A DNA stretch of 6,391 nt from Rhodospirillaceae bacterium CCH5-H10 (GCA_001557035.1 LSKJ01000119.1:1-6391); one strand, 5' to 3'; positions 1 through 6,116 are shown, numbered from the stretch's first letter. Translations and numbers: made by a program. Notes: generated from the sequence alone by a model not told the origin.

Positions 1-146
1 CCCGCCGTGATGCCGACATCCCGTTCGAGATACGGGAAGATCACCGCATTCACGCCACGGAAGATGTAGGAGAGGAAGTAGGCGAGCGCGAACGGCAGGA
101 AGACGCGCAGCAGCAGCGTGGCGAAGGAGGGGGCGTTTCCGGTCAT
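1..146 (-). CDS. MFS-type transporter, N-terminal fragment (runs off the left edge)
   Basis: Only the first 48 codons are in the window. The start is ATG at 146 reading leftwards. The peptide begins MTGNAPSFATLLLRVFLPFA and continues through a hydrophobic stretch (about residues 10-30). It then has a segment like YIFRGVNAVIFPYLERDVGI, which resembles the end of helix 1 and the start of helix 2 in major facilitator superfamily permeases, where an R..NAV motif followed by an acidic/hydrophobic loop is common. The substrate cannot be predicted from so little sequence. The upstream SD is weak (GAAG just before the ATG). It is transcribed divergently from the VWA gene across a 64-base gap. It could be another polytopic membrane protein, but MFS is the best match by eye. 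Confidence 0.72.
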   Translation of the reverse strand, partial: MTGNAPSFATLLLRVFLPFALAYFLSYIFRGVNAVIFPYLERDVGITA

Positions 147-155
147 GCTTCAATG

Positions 156-184
156 TTGGCGCGCAAGCGCGGCTGCACCATATT
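156..184 (+). promoter_or_regulatory. Candidate sigma70-type promoter for the VWA-ACAD-SGNH operon
   Basis: TTGGCG (156-161) and CATATT (179-184) are separated by exactly 17 bases. This would place a transcription start near 191, about 20 bases before the GTG at 211. It is the only AT-rich patch ahead of the operon. The -35 matches four of six consensus bases. The prediction rests on spacing and position only. Confidence 0.4.
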
Positions 185-205
185 GAACGCATCGCAGAGG
201 GTCAA
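177..205 (-). promoter_or_regulatory. Candidate sigma70-type promoter for the MFS transporter, overlapping the opposite promoter
   Basis: On the minus strand, TTGACC (205-200) and TATGGT (182-177) are 17 bases apart. A start near 170 would give a leader of about 24 bases before the ATG at 146. Its -10 shares bases 179-182 with the plus-strand -10, so the two promoters would compete if both are real. Confidence 0.35.
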
Positions 206-210
206 AGGAC

Positions 211-915
211 GTGGCCGACAAACCCAATGTTCCGTCTACCGCAGGTGCGAACGCCGTCGATGCCTTCGTGCGCGAGGTCGGCAACCTGCCGGCCAATCGC
301 ACGCCGGGCGGTCGCGGCAGGCTGCTGTTCGCCATGGACGCGACGGCGAGCCGCGAGCCGACCTGGGATCATGCCTGCGCGATCCAGGGCGAGATGTTCG
401 TGGCCGCCGATGCGCTGGGCGGGCTCGACGTGCGGCTCGCCTTCTATCGCGGCTTCGAGGAATTCAAGGTGAGCAAGTGGACGTCGGACGGCCGCGAGCT
501 TGCGCGCCTGATGGGCGGGGTGCGCTGTGCCGCCGGCCGCACGCAGATCGCGCGCCTGCTGCGCTATGCCGGCGACCAGCGCCGCGAGAGCCGGCTCGAT
601 GCCGTCGTCTTCGTCGGCGACTGCTGCGAGGAGGATGTCGATGCGGTCGGTCACGAGGCGGGCCAGCTCGGCTTGCTTGGCCTGCCCGTGTTCGTGTTCC
701 AGGAAGGCGACGATCGCACGGCCTCGCGGCTGTTCCCCCAGATCGCCAAACTGACGCGTGGCGCCTATTGCAAGTTCGACCGGTCGAGCCCGGATCAGCT
801 CAAGCGCCTGCTGGGCGCCGTCGCCGCCTATGCCGCCGGCGGCCGCTCTGCCCTGCTGAAGTACGGCAAGGACCAGGGCGGCGTGGCCGCGCTTCTCACC
901 AACCAGATGAAATGA
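211..915 (+). CDS. VWA (von Willebrand factor A) domain-containing protein
   Basis: A 234-residue soluble protein with no signal peptide or membrane segment, so probably cytoplasmic. Residues about 37-210 look like one VWA fold. A hydrophobic strand RLLFAMDATAS supplies a DxTxS form of the MIDAS metal site (D43, T45, S47). A second MIDAS threonine is likely T111 in AAGRTQI. The strand AVVFVGDCCEE (131-141) gives the third-loop aspartate D137. VWA domains bind a divalent metal and usually mediate protein-protein contacts, often with AAA+ or chaperone partners; the partner here is unknown. The start is GTG 211 with GAGGG at 197-201. An in-frame ATG exists only well inside the domain, and extending upstream would leave the short promoter region. 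The last codons overlap the acyl-CoA dehydrogenase start as ATGA, so the two are probably translationally coupled. A cysteine pair (138-139) directly follows D137. The VWA call is firm; its function is unknown. Confidence 0.85.
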   Translation: MADKPNVPSTAGANAVDAFVREVGNLPANRTPGGRGRLLFAMDATASREPTWDHACAIQGEMFVAADALGGLDVRLAFYRGFEEFKVSKWTSDGRELARLMGGVRCAAGRTQIARLLRYAGDQRRESRLDAVVFVGDCCEEDVDAVGHEAGQLGLLGLPVFVFQEGDDRTASRLFPQIAKLTRGAYCKFDRSSPDQLKRLLGAVAAYAAGGRSALLKYGKDQGGVAALLTNQMK

Positions 916-2111
916 CCTCCGACCTGCTGGCTGCCGTCGAAACCTTCTTCGACACCGAAATCCTGCCACGCCATCGCGAATGGGCGGCGCACGTCTCGAC
1001 ACACAAGGGCACGCCGCCGTTCATGGCCGGGCTGCAGGCCAGGGCGCGCGCAGCGGGCCTGTGGAATCTCGGCCTGCCGGACCGCATGAGCAATCGCGCC
1101 TATGCACCGATCGCCGAGATCACCGGCCGCCTGCCGTGGGCGCCGGAAGTGTTCAACGCCCAGGCGCCCGACGTTCCCAACATGATCATGCTGCAGCACG
1201 CGGCGACCGCGGCGCAGAAGAAGCGCTGGCTCGAGCCGCTGCTGGAGGGCCGCACACGCTCAGCCTTCGGCATGACCGAGCCCGACGTCGCATCGTCCGA
1301 TGCGACCAACATCGCCACGAGCCTGCGCCGCGACGGCGACGATTGGGTGGTCAACGGCCGCAAGTGGTACATCACCGGCGGCGCTCATCCGGCCTGCGCT
1401 TTCGTGATCGTGATGGGCGTGTCGCGGCCCGAGGCGCCGCGCACTGGCCGGCATTCCTGTGTGATCGTGCCGATGCCGTCGCCCGGCCTGCGGGTCGTGC
1501 GCGAGCTGCGTTTCCTCGGCTGGGAAGACAGTATCGCGCCCATCGCCGAACTCGACTTCAAGGACGTGCGCGTCCCCGCGGAGAACTTGCTGGGCGAGGA
1601 GGGCGAGGGCTTTGCCGCCGCGCAGGTGCGGCTGGGACCGGCGCGCCTGCATCACTGCATGCGGGCCATCGGCACCTGCGAGGTGCTCGTCGAACTCATG
1701 ATGGCGCGCGCCGCCGAGCGCCGGACGTTCGGCCGCGCGGTGATCGACTACGATTCGGCGCAGCAGGCGATCGCGCGCTCCCGCATCGAGATCGAGCAGG
1801 CCCGACTGCTGGTGCTGCGCACGGCCGAGCGTCTGGACATCGACGGACACCAGGCCGTGTGGCGCGACGTTTCGATGGTCAAGGTAGCCGTGCCGGAAAT
1901 GGCCCAGCGCATCGCTGATCGGGCGATGCAACTGTTCGGCGCCATGGGCGGCAGCGACGATGCGCCGATCCATCGCGCCTACGCCGTCGCGCGCATGCTG
2001 CGGATTGCAGACGGGCCGGACGAGGTGCACCTGCGGCAGATCTTCCGTCAGGAACGTCCTGCTCGCTGGACCGTTTCTGAATCACCCTATATTACGCGGG
2101 GCGATGACTGA
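912..2111 (+). CDS. Acyl-CoA dehydrogenase, ACAD10/11-like
   Basis: A 399-residue flavoprotein of normal family length, expected to oxidise an acyl-CoA to the 2-enoyl-CoA with FAD and electron-transfer flavoprotein in the cytoplasm. The N-terminal helical domain spans about 1-115. The FAD/substrate loop FGMTEPDVASSD is at 119-130. The beta domain (about 120-225) includes WVVNGRKWYITGG. The C-terminal helical domain contains LGPARLHHCMR (241-251), RRTFGRAV (270-277), QLFGAMGGSDD (340-350) and RIADGPDEVH (364-373). LGPxRxHHCMR and ADGPDEVH are characteristic of the ACAD10/11-like branch. D367 occupies the place where medium- and short-chain enzymes carry the catalytic glutamate (YEGT). The kinase-like domain fused to mammalian ACAD10/11 is absent. 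The ATG at 912 overlaps the VWA stop by 4 bases and has no clear SD of its own, which suggests coupled reinitiation. The reading frame stays open well upstream to about 153, but that extension is the out-of-frame shadow of the VWA gene. Substrate unknown. Confidence 0.93.
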   Translation: MTSDLLAAVETFFDTEILPRHREWAAHVSTHKGTPPFMAGLQARARAAGLWNLGLPDRMSNRAYAPIAEITGRLPWAPEVFNAQAPDVPNMIMLQHAATAAQKKRWLEPLLEGRTRSAFGMTEPDVASSDATNIATSLRRDGDDWVVNGRKWYITGGAHPACAFVIVMGVSRPEAPRTGRHSCVIVPMPSPGLRVVRELRFLGWEDSIAPIAELDFKDVRVPAENLLGEEGEGFAAAQVRLGPARLHHCMRAIGTCEVLVELMMARAAERRTFGRAVIDYDSAQQAIARSRIEIEQARLLVLRTAERLDIDGHQAVWRDVSMVKVAVPEMAQRIADRAMQLFGAMGGSDDAPIHRAYAVARMLRIADGPDEVHLRQIFRQERPARWTVSESPYITRGDD

Positions 2112-3393
2112 GAACGGCCGCAAGCGCATTTATGCGATCGTATTTGGCCTGATCCTGTCCGGCATTACGCTGGCGGGTCTCGAGGTGCTCGCGTCATTGG
2201 AAGCGCCGTCCTGGCCCGCGCGGGCGCTGCGTTCCACCCCGCCGGTCAACGTACAGTCGAGCGACTTCACCGGCCTCGCGGACAAGCCGTGGATCTTCGA
2301 GCCGTACAATTCATGGGGCATGCGCGACAAGGAACGCAGCATCGCCAAGCCCGCAAACGGCGGCTTCCGCACCGTCTTCATCGGCGACAGCTATCTCGAG
2401 TTCCAGCTCACGCGGCTCACCCTGCCAGGCGAGGTCGAGCGGCGTTTCATCGAAGCGGGGCAACCGAAGGCCGAGATGATCAACCTCGGCATCGCCGCCA
2501 CCGGCCCGCGCAGCTACTACTACCGCATGCGCGACGTGGCCTTTGCCCTGTCGCCCGATGCACTCGCGGTGTTCTTCTTTTCGGGCAACGACTTCCTCTA
2601 TGACGGGCAGGGATACGGCCAGGGCATTCTGCCCAGTCTGGTCAGCGAGGCGCCGGGCGGATCGATCCTGGGCAACGTCATGCCCAACGCCAACTGGGTG
2701 CTGGTCAATCGGCTGCGCCTGTCGGAGATGCTGACGACCAACAAGCCGGTGCCGCAGGAATTCGACACGCTGGCGAAGATCGCTCGCTTGCCGGCTGCGG
2801 AGCGCACGCCCGCGCTCGTGCGCCACGTCAAGCGCTACTACTATCCCGATCTTTCCGAAGCGCAGATCGCCGCCATCTTCGGCCGCGACGGCGACGCCTT
2901 CTGGCAGGCCTATGCCTCGGGCAAGGTCGACGACGAATCGCTGCAGGGTTGGCTGCTGAACCTCATGACCAAGTCCGAGGTCGAGAAGTCTCCCTATTTC
3001 GAGGCGACGACGAAGGAGCAGGCGGCGCGTCTGGTGAAGGACGGCGACATCCAGGCGACACTGTCGTGGCTGACGGCGATGGACCGCGCCGCCCGCGAGC
3101 GCGGCGTGCCGCTGGTCCTGTTCATCGTGCCGCCGGGCACCGTCGATCCCGACTATGCCGCCTACTGGAAGCCGTGGCCGCGCTTCTACGCCTTCAACGT
3201 GATCGCCGACTACCGGCAGGACCGGCTGCTCGAGGCCCTGGCCAGGACCCGGATTCGCTACATCGACATGCGCAAGGATTTCGAGGGGGTGCGCGGCGCC
3301 TATCGGCGCAGCGATGCGCACTGGACGGACAAGGGCGTCGAGATCGCCGCGAAGCGCGTCTACGAAGAACTGCGCAAGCTCGAGAAGCGCTAG
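2104..3393 (+). CDS. Membrane-anchored SGNH/GDSL-like hydrolase (AlgX/AlgJ-like architecture)
   Basis: A 429-residue protein. A short basic N-terminus (GRKR, 5-8) precedes one hydrophobic segment (about 9-31) that fits an uncleaved signal anchor, leaving the rest in the periplasm. The SGNH blocks are visible. The nucleophile motif is FIGDSYLE with S96, preceded by YNSWGMRDKE (68-77), a typical lead-in. NLG (127-129) is the likely block II glycine. SGND (160-163) provides N162. SDAHW (403-407) provides the D404/H406 pair. Such enzymes remove or transfer acyl esters on carbohydrates or lipids; AlgX/AlgJ-type members O-acetylate polysaccharides. A large insert of about 150 residues (roughly 175-325) lies between the N and D-H blocks. 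No acetyl donor (MBOAT) gene is in the window, so the substrate is open. The ATG at 2104 overlaps the acyl-CoA dehydrogenase stop by 8 bases, with GGGG just upstream as a weak SD. An upstream in-frame extension was rejected because it lies wholly inside the preceding gene. Confidence 0.85.
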   Translation: MTENGRKRIYAIVFGLILSGITLAGLEVLASLEAPSWPARALRSTPPVNVQSSDFTGLADKPWIFEPYNSWGMRDKERSIAKPANGGFRTVFIGDSYLEFQLTRLTLPGEVERRFIEAGQPKAEMINLGIAATGPRSYYYRMRDVAFALSPDALAVFFFSGNDFLYDGQGYGQGILPSLVSEAPGGSILGNVMPNANWVLVNRLRLSEMLTTNKPVPQEFDTLAKIARLPAAERTPALVRHVKRYYYPDLSEAQIAAIFGRDGDAFWQAYASGKVDDESLQGWLLNLMTKSEVEKSPYFEATTKEQAARLVKDGDIQATLSWLTAMDRAARERGVPLVLFIVPPGTVDPDYAAYWKPWPRFYAFNVIADYRQDRLLEALARTRIRYIDMRKDFEGVRGAYRRSDAHWTDKGVEIAAKRVYEELRKLEKR

Positions 3394-3394
3394 C
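3389..3394. other. GCTAGC palindrome holding both stop codons of two convergent genes
   Basis: The central CTAG (3390-3393) reads TAG on each strand. It ends the SGNH gene (plus) and the SDR gene (minus). There is no intergenic space and no GC-rich stem with a T tract nearby, so neither transcript has an evident intrinsic terminator at this junction. Confidence 0.9.
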
Positions 3395-4142
3395 CGGCGC
3401 CCAGCAAGCGCGCCGACCATCTTCCGGGCAGCGTCGTGCCCAGCCAGACGGCGGCCTTGGTGCCGATCGGGAAGGCGATGCGCGGCCGGTTGAGGGCGAG
3501 GCCGCGGCGTATGATCGACGACGCCTTGGCCGAGGACATCATGAACGGCATCGGGAAGGGCGCATCGGTGGTGATGCGGCTGACGACGAAGCCGGGGCAG
3601 ATGACGCTGACGCCGATGCCGTCCTTCTTCAGCACGTAGCGGATGCTCTCGCCCCACACGCGCACCGCCGCCTTGCTGGCGTTGTAGGAGGCCGAGTAGG
3701 GCAGGCCGATGAAGCCGGCGAGCGAGGAGACGATGCCGATCTGGCCCCGCTTGCGTTCCATCATCCGTGGCAGCAGCGGCTCGACGGTGTTCAGCACGCC
3801 GTTGATATTCACGTCGAGCGTCTTTCGGATGATCGAGAAATCGTCGAGCGAGGAATTGTCCTTGTCGATCGAGATGCCGGCATTGGCGATCACCAGGTCG
3901 GTCGGGTGGGCGTCGTCGAACGCCTCCAGCCAGGGCAGGAAGCGCTCGCGGTCGGTGACGTCGATCGTGGCCGAGACGACGGTGGCGCCTTTCGCGCGAC
4001 AGGCGGACGTGACCGTATCGAGTCGCTCGGCGTCACGGCCGGTAAGCGCCAGGGCCACGCCGGGGGCTGCATAGTCGAGGGCCAGGGCCTCGCCGATGCC
4101 GCTCGACGCGCCGGTGATCACGATGCTTGAGAAAGTCTTCAT
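3390..4142 (-). CDS. Short-chain dehydrogenase/reductase (SDR), classical type
   Basis: A complete 250-residue classical SDR expected to reduce a carbonyl or oxidise an alcohol with NAD(P)(H). The nucleotide-binding TGASSGIG is at 10-17. LTGRDAERL (33-41) carries R36 after the second strand, which in this family favours NADP(H). D61 follows in TIDVTD, and NAG is at 87-89. The catalytic tetrad is N112, S140, Y153 and K157 (IVSS...YNASK), with the usual 13-residue S-to-Y spacing. PGFV (183-186) follows. The C-terminal part (about 190-250) is the substrate lid and dimer region, with no convincing membrane helix. The start ATG at 4142 has AGAGG upstream, overlapping the stop of the small membrane protein 11 bases away, so the two form one transcription unit. 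The substrate cannot be inferred. Related proteins are annotated simply as SDR oxidoreductases. Confidence 0.93.
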   Translation of the reverse strand: MKTFSSIVITGASSGIGEALALDYAAPGVALALTGRDAERLDTVTSACRAKGATVVSATIDVTDRERFLPWLEAFDDAHPTDLVIANAGISIDKDNSSLDDFSIIRKTLDVNINGVLNTVEPLLPRMMERKRGQIGIVSSLAGFIGLPYSASYNASKAAVRVWGESIRYVLKKDGIGVSVICPGFVVSRITTDAPFPMPFMMSSAKASSIIRRGLALNRPRIAFPIGTKAAVWLGTTLPGRWSARLLGAG

Positions 4143-4153
4143 GAGCGGCGCCT

Positions 4154-4495
4154 CTATCGTGACCTGGCTTGCGAGCCCCAGTTGGCGGCCCTTTCCTGCG
4201 CCATGCGGGCCGCGAGGTCCATCATGCGGATATATTTCGAGTACTGTCCGACCTGCCAATCCCTGTAGGCCGACGGCGAATAGGCGATCGTCTTCGGCAG
4301 TCCCATCATGGTGGCGTAGCTCTTGGCGCCGAAGCCGGAATTGTCGTCCGGCGGACTGGCCGGCGTGTAGCGTCCGTCGCGAATCGTCGGCCAGACCGTC
4401 GACAGCAGTTCCAGACCGATGAAGGCCACTGCCAGACCGACGAACAACGCCGCGGCCTTGAGGCCTGTCTGACGTGCCCAACGCCGCTCAGCCAT
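4154..4495 (-). CDS. Small single-pass membrane protein, unknown function
   Basis: A 113-residue protein that I do not recognise. It begins MAERRWARQTGLK, a basic N-terminus, followed by one hydrophobic helix (about 13-35, ending GLELLSTVWP). The remaining polar tail of about 75 residues has a proline-rich linker (45-50), YATMMGLPKTIAYSPSAY, and an amphipathic helical end (about 90-108, KYIRMMDLAARMAQERAANW). The topology suggests the tail lies in the periplasm, but the positive N-terminus also allows a signal anchor reading only. Its anchor ending GLELL resembles the GLEVLAS anchor of the SGNH protein across the junction; this is a general anchor similarity and not proof of homology. GTG at 4504 is an alternative start, with GAGG 3 bases upstream of it. 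From the ATG at 4495 the same GAGG is 12 bases away, so the start is uncertain. The stop is 11 bases before the SDR start, which supports co-transcription and a real gene. Confidence 0.62.
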   Translation of the reverse strand: MAERRWARQTGLKAAALFVGLAVAFIGLELLSTVWPTIRDGRYTPASPPDDNSGFGAKSYATMMGLPKTIAYSPSAYRDWQVGQYSKYIRMMDLAARMAQERAANWGSQARSR

Positions 4496-4516
4496 GATCG
4501 ACACGCGCCTCAATAG

Positions 4517-4529
4517 TCGATTGAATCGA
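4517..4529. repeat. 13-base inverted repeat in the divergent intergenic region
   Basis: TCGATT (4517-4522) and AATCGA (4524-4529) are perfect inverted arms around a single G. The site lies 22 bases upstream of the small membrane protein's ATG and 24 bases upstream of yicC's ATG, a fitting place for a dimeric repressor or activator. The arms are too short and the loop too small for an RNA hairpin. No regulator family can be named. Confidence 0.45.
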
Positions 4530-4544
4530 AATGCCGATCCACTT

Positions 4545-4550
4545 AAGGAG
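4545..4550 (+). promoter_or_regulatory. Strong Shine-Dalgarno (AAGGAG) for yicC
   Basis: AAGGAG stands out in the short intergenic gap. It is 2 bases from ATG 4553, 5 bases from GTG 4556 and 32 bases from TTG 4583. It therefore favours one of the two upstream starts, with GTG 4556 the best spaced. Confidence 0.55.
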
Positions 4551-4552
4551 TG

Positions 4553-5479
4553 ATGGTGCCCAAGAATGGGGCAGGGGGCAATTTGATTGCAAGCATGACG
4601 GGATACGCCCGGGCGCAGGGTTCGGATGACCGGCGGCGCTGGGTTTGGGAAGCGCGCAGCGTCAACGGGCGAAACCTCGAAATCCGCTGCCGCGTACCGC
4701 CGGGCTCCGATCGCCTCGAAAATCCGGCGCGCGCCGCGGTCGGCGGACGGGTGAAGCGCGGCAACGTCTCGCTCACCCTGACCATCTCGAGCGAACGCCA
4801 GGCCAAGCCGCTCAGCATCAACCGGACCCTGCTCGCCGAGTTGGCGACCCTGGTCGACGAGGTGCGCAAGACCACGGGCGCCGCGCCTCCCTCGGCCGAC
4901 GGGCTGCTGCGCGTGCGCGGCGTCATCGAGGAAGAGGATGGGGCCGAGGACTCCGAGGAGAGCTTGGCCGTCCTCGACAAGGCGCTGCAGGCGACCCTCG
5001 ACGAGGCGCTGAAGGGGCTGGTCGCGTCCCGCGCGGCCGAGGGCAAGGCGCTGGCCAAGGTCATCGACGGCCATGTCGCGGAGATCGAAGCCTTGTGTGC
5101 CCGTGCCACGGAACGCGCGATGGCTCAGATCGGCACGGTGCGTGCCCGCTTCGAGGCACAGCTCGCCGAATTGCTTGGCCGCGTGCCCGCGCTGTCGGAG
5201 GAGCGCTTCGCCCAGGAAGTCGCGCTGCTGGTCGGCAAGGCCGACGTGCGCGAGGAACTCGACCGTCTCACCGCGCACATCGCCCAGGCACGGGCGCTGC
5301 TGGCCGATGCCCGCGCCGACAATCCGGTCGGCCGCAAGTTCGATTTCCTCTGCCAGGAGTTCAATCGCGAGGCCAATACGCTGTGCTCGAAGTCGGCGGA
5401 CATCGAGCTGACGCGCATCGGCATCGATCTGAAGGGCGCCGTCGAGCGCATGCGGGAGCAGGTCCAGAATGTCGAATGA
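4553..5479 (+). CDS. yicC: YicC/YloC-family endoribonuclease
   Basis: About 308 residues from ATG 4553. The N-terminal YicC-like domain opens with SMTGYAR (14-20), EARSVNGRNLEIRCRVPP (33-50) and RGNVSLTLTI (69-78). A helical, Glu/Ala-rich middle (about 90-215) probably forms a coiled coil. The C-terminal DUF1732 domain (about 222-308) has FLCQEFNREANTLCSKSAD and ends REQVQNVE, the family signature. E. coli YicC has been linked to endoribonuclease activity and small-RNA turnover; that role here is by family. The start is ambiguous. AAGGAG at 4545-4550 supports ATG 4553 or GTG 4556. Homology supports TTG 4583, which gives MIASMTGYAR, very like the E. coli N-terminus MIRSMTAYAR, and has AGGGGG at 4573-4578. 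Its stop overlaps gmk by 11 bases, the usual yicC-gmk arrangement. The frequent upstream partner mltG is not here; the neighbour is divergent instead. Confidence 0.93.
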   Translation: MVPKNGAGGNLIASMTGYARAQGSDDRRRWVWEARSVNGRNLEIRCRVPPGSDRLENPARAAVGGRVKRGNVSLTLTISSERQAKPLSINRTLLAELATLVDEVRKTTGAAPPSADGLLRVRGVIEEEDGAEDSEESLAVLDKALQATLDEALKGLVASRAAEGKALAKVIDGHVAEIEALCARATERAMAQIGTVRARFEAQLAELLGRVPALSEERFAQEVALLVGKADVREELDRLTAHIAQARALLADARADNPVGRKFDFLCQEFNREANTLCSKSADIELTRIGIDLKGAVERMREQVQNVE

Positions 5480-6116
5480 GGATGCCGCCGCGATCACGCG
5501 GCGCGGCCTGATGCTCGTCCTGTCCTCGCCGTCGGGCGCGGGCAAGACCACGCTGTCGCGGCAGCTCCTCGACAACGACAAGCAAATCCAGCTCAGCGTC
5601 TCGGCGACCACGCGCGCGCGCCGTTCCGGCGAAAAGGATGGCGTCGACTACCATTTCGTGGACACGGCCACTTTCCGCGGCATGATCGACCGCGGCGAGT
5701 TCCTGGAGCACGCGCGCGTGTTCGACCATTTCTACGGCACGCCGGCGGCGCCGGTGGAAGCGGCGCTCATCGCCGGCCGTGACGTGCTGTTCGACATCGA
5801 CTGGCAGGGCACGCAGCAGCTCAAGGAAAAGGCCGGCAGCGACCTGGTGACGGTGTTCATCCTGCCGCCGTCGACCCGCGACCTCGAGCGCCGCCTGATC
5901 ACCCGTGCCCAGGACTCGATGGAAGTCGTGCAGAAGCGGATGGCCAAGGCCGCCGACGAGATGAGTCACTGGGCCGAGTACGACTACCAGATCATCAACC
6001 GCGACATCGCCACCAGCCTGATGGAGCTGAAGTCCATCCTGACGGCCGAGCGGCTGAAGCGCGAGCGTCAGGTCGGCCTCTCGGCCTTCGTCAAGGCGTT
6101 GCGCGAGGGGCGGTGA
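5469..6116 (+). CDS. gmk: Guanylate kinase
   Basis: A 215-residue cytoplasmic enzyme phosphorylating GMP to GDP with ATP, needed for GTP and dGTP synthesis and for GMP salvage. The P-loop is SPSGAGKTT (20-28), with a serine in place of the first glycine, as commonly seen in alphaproteobacterial members. GMP-binding residues follow in SATTRARRSGE (45-55), Y61, EFLEHA (77-82) and YGTP (89-92). DIDWQG (109-114) is the conserved strand-loop, and RRLITR (141-146) lies in the lid. YQIIN (173-177) is the usual late motif. The length is normal and nothing essential is missing. ATG 5469 lies inside the end of yicC (11-base overlap), with GGAG at 5455-5458 as SD. Its 3' end overlaps the convergent acyltransferase by 26 bases. 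Confidence 0.97.
   Translation: MSNEDAAAITRRGLMLVLSSPSGAGKTTLSRQLLDNDKQIQLSVSATTRARRSGEKDGVDYHFVDTATFRGMIDRGEFLEHARVFDHFYGTPAAPVEAALIAGRDVLFDIDWQGTQQLKEKAGSDLVTVFILPPSTRDLERRLITRAQDSMEVVQKRMAKAADEMSHWAEYDYQIINRDIATSLMELKSILTAERLKRERQVGLSAFVKALREGR

Noticed and set aside
162..176. GC-rich GCGCGCAAGCGCGGC considered as a hairpin or operator
   Set aside because: The arms are imperfect and consist of simple GC alternation that is common in this DNA.
153..911. Open frame that would extend the acyl-CoA dehydrogenase N-terminus to about 652 residues
   Set aside because: The added part is Arg/Ala-rich, out-of-frame translation of the VWA gene with no family resemblance. The dehydrogenase has its normal length from ATG 912.
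202..1002. 266-residue minus-strand open frame opposite the VWA gene
   Set aside because: It mirrors the VWA coding frame and has no domain, SD or sensible neighbour spacing.
2311..3657. 448-residue minus-strand open frame
   Set aside because: It is antisense to the SGNH gene and overlaps the SDR gene in another frame. The translation is low-complexity, rich in Arg, Ala, His and Leu, with no recognisable domain.
2949..4130. 393-residue plus-strand open frame
   Set aside because: It is out of frame with the SGNH gene and antisense to the SDR. Its composition is dominated by Arg, Gly and Ala, with no motif.
4496..5611. Open minus-strand frame continuing upstream of the small membrane protein to about 485 residues
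   Set aside because: It runs antisense through yicC and the start of gmk, both of which have clear conserved motifs. Long stop-free antisense frames are expected at this GC content.
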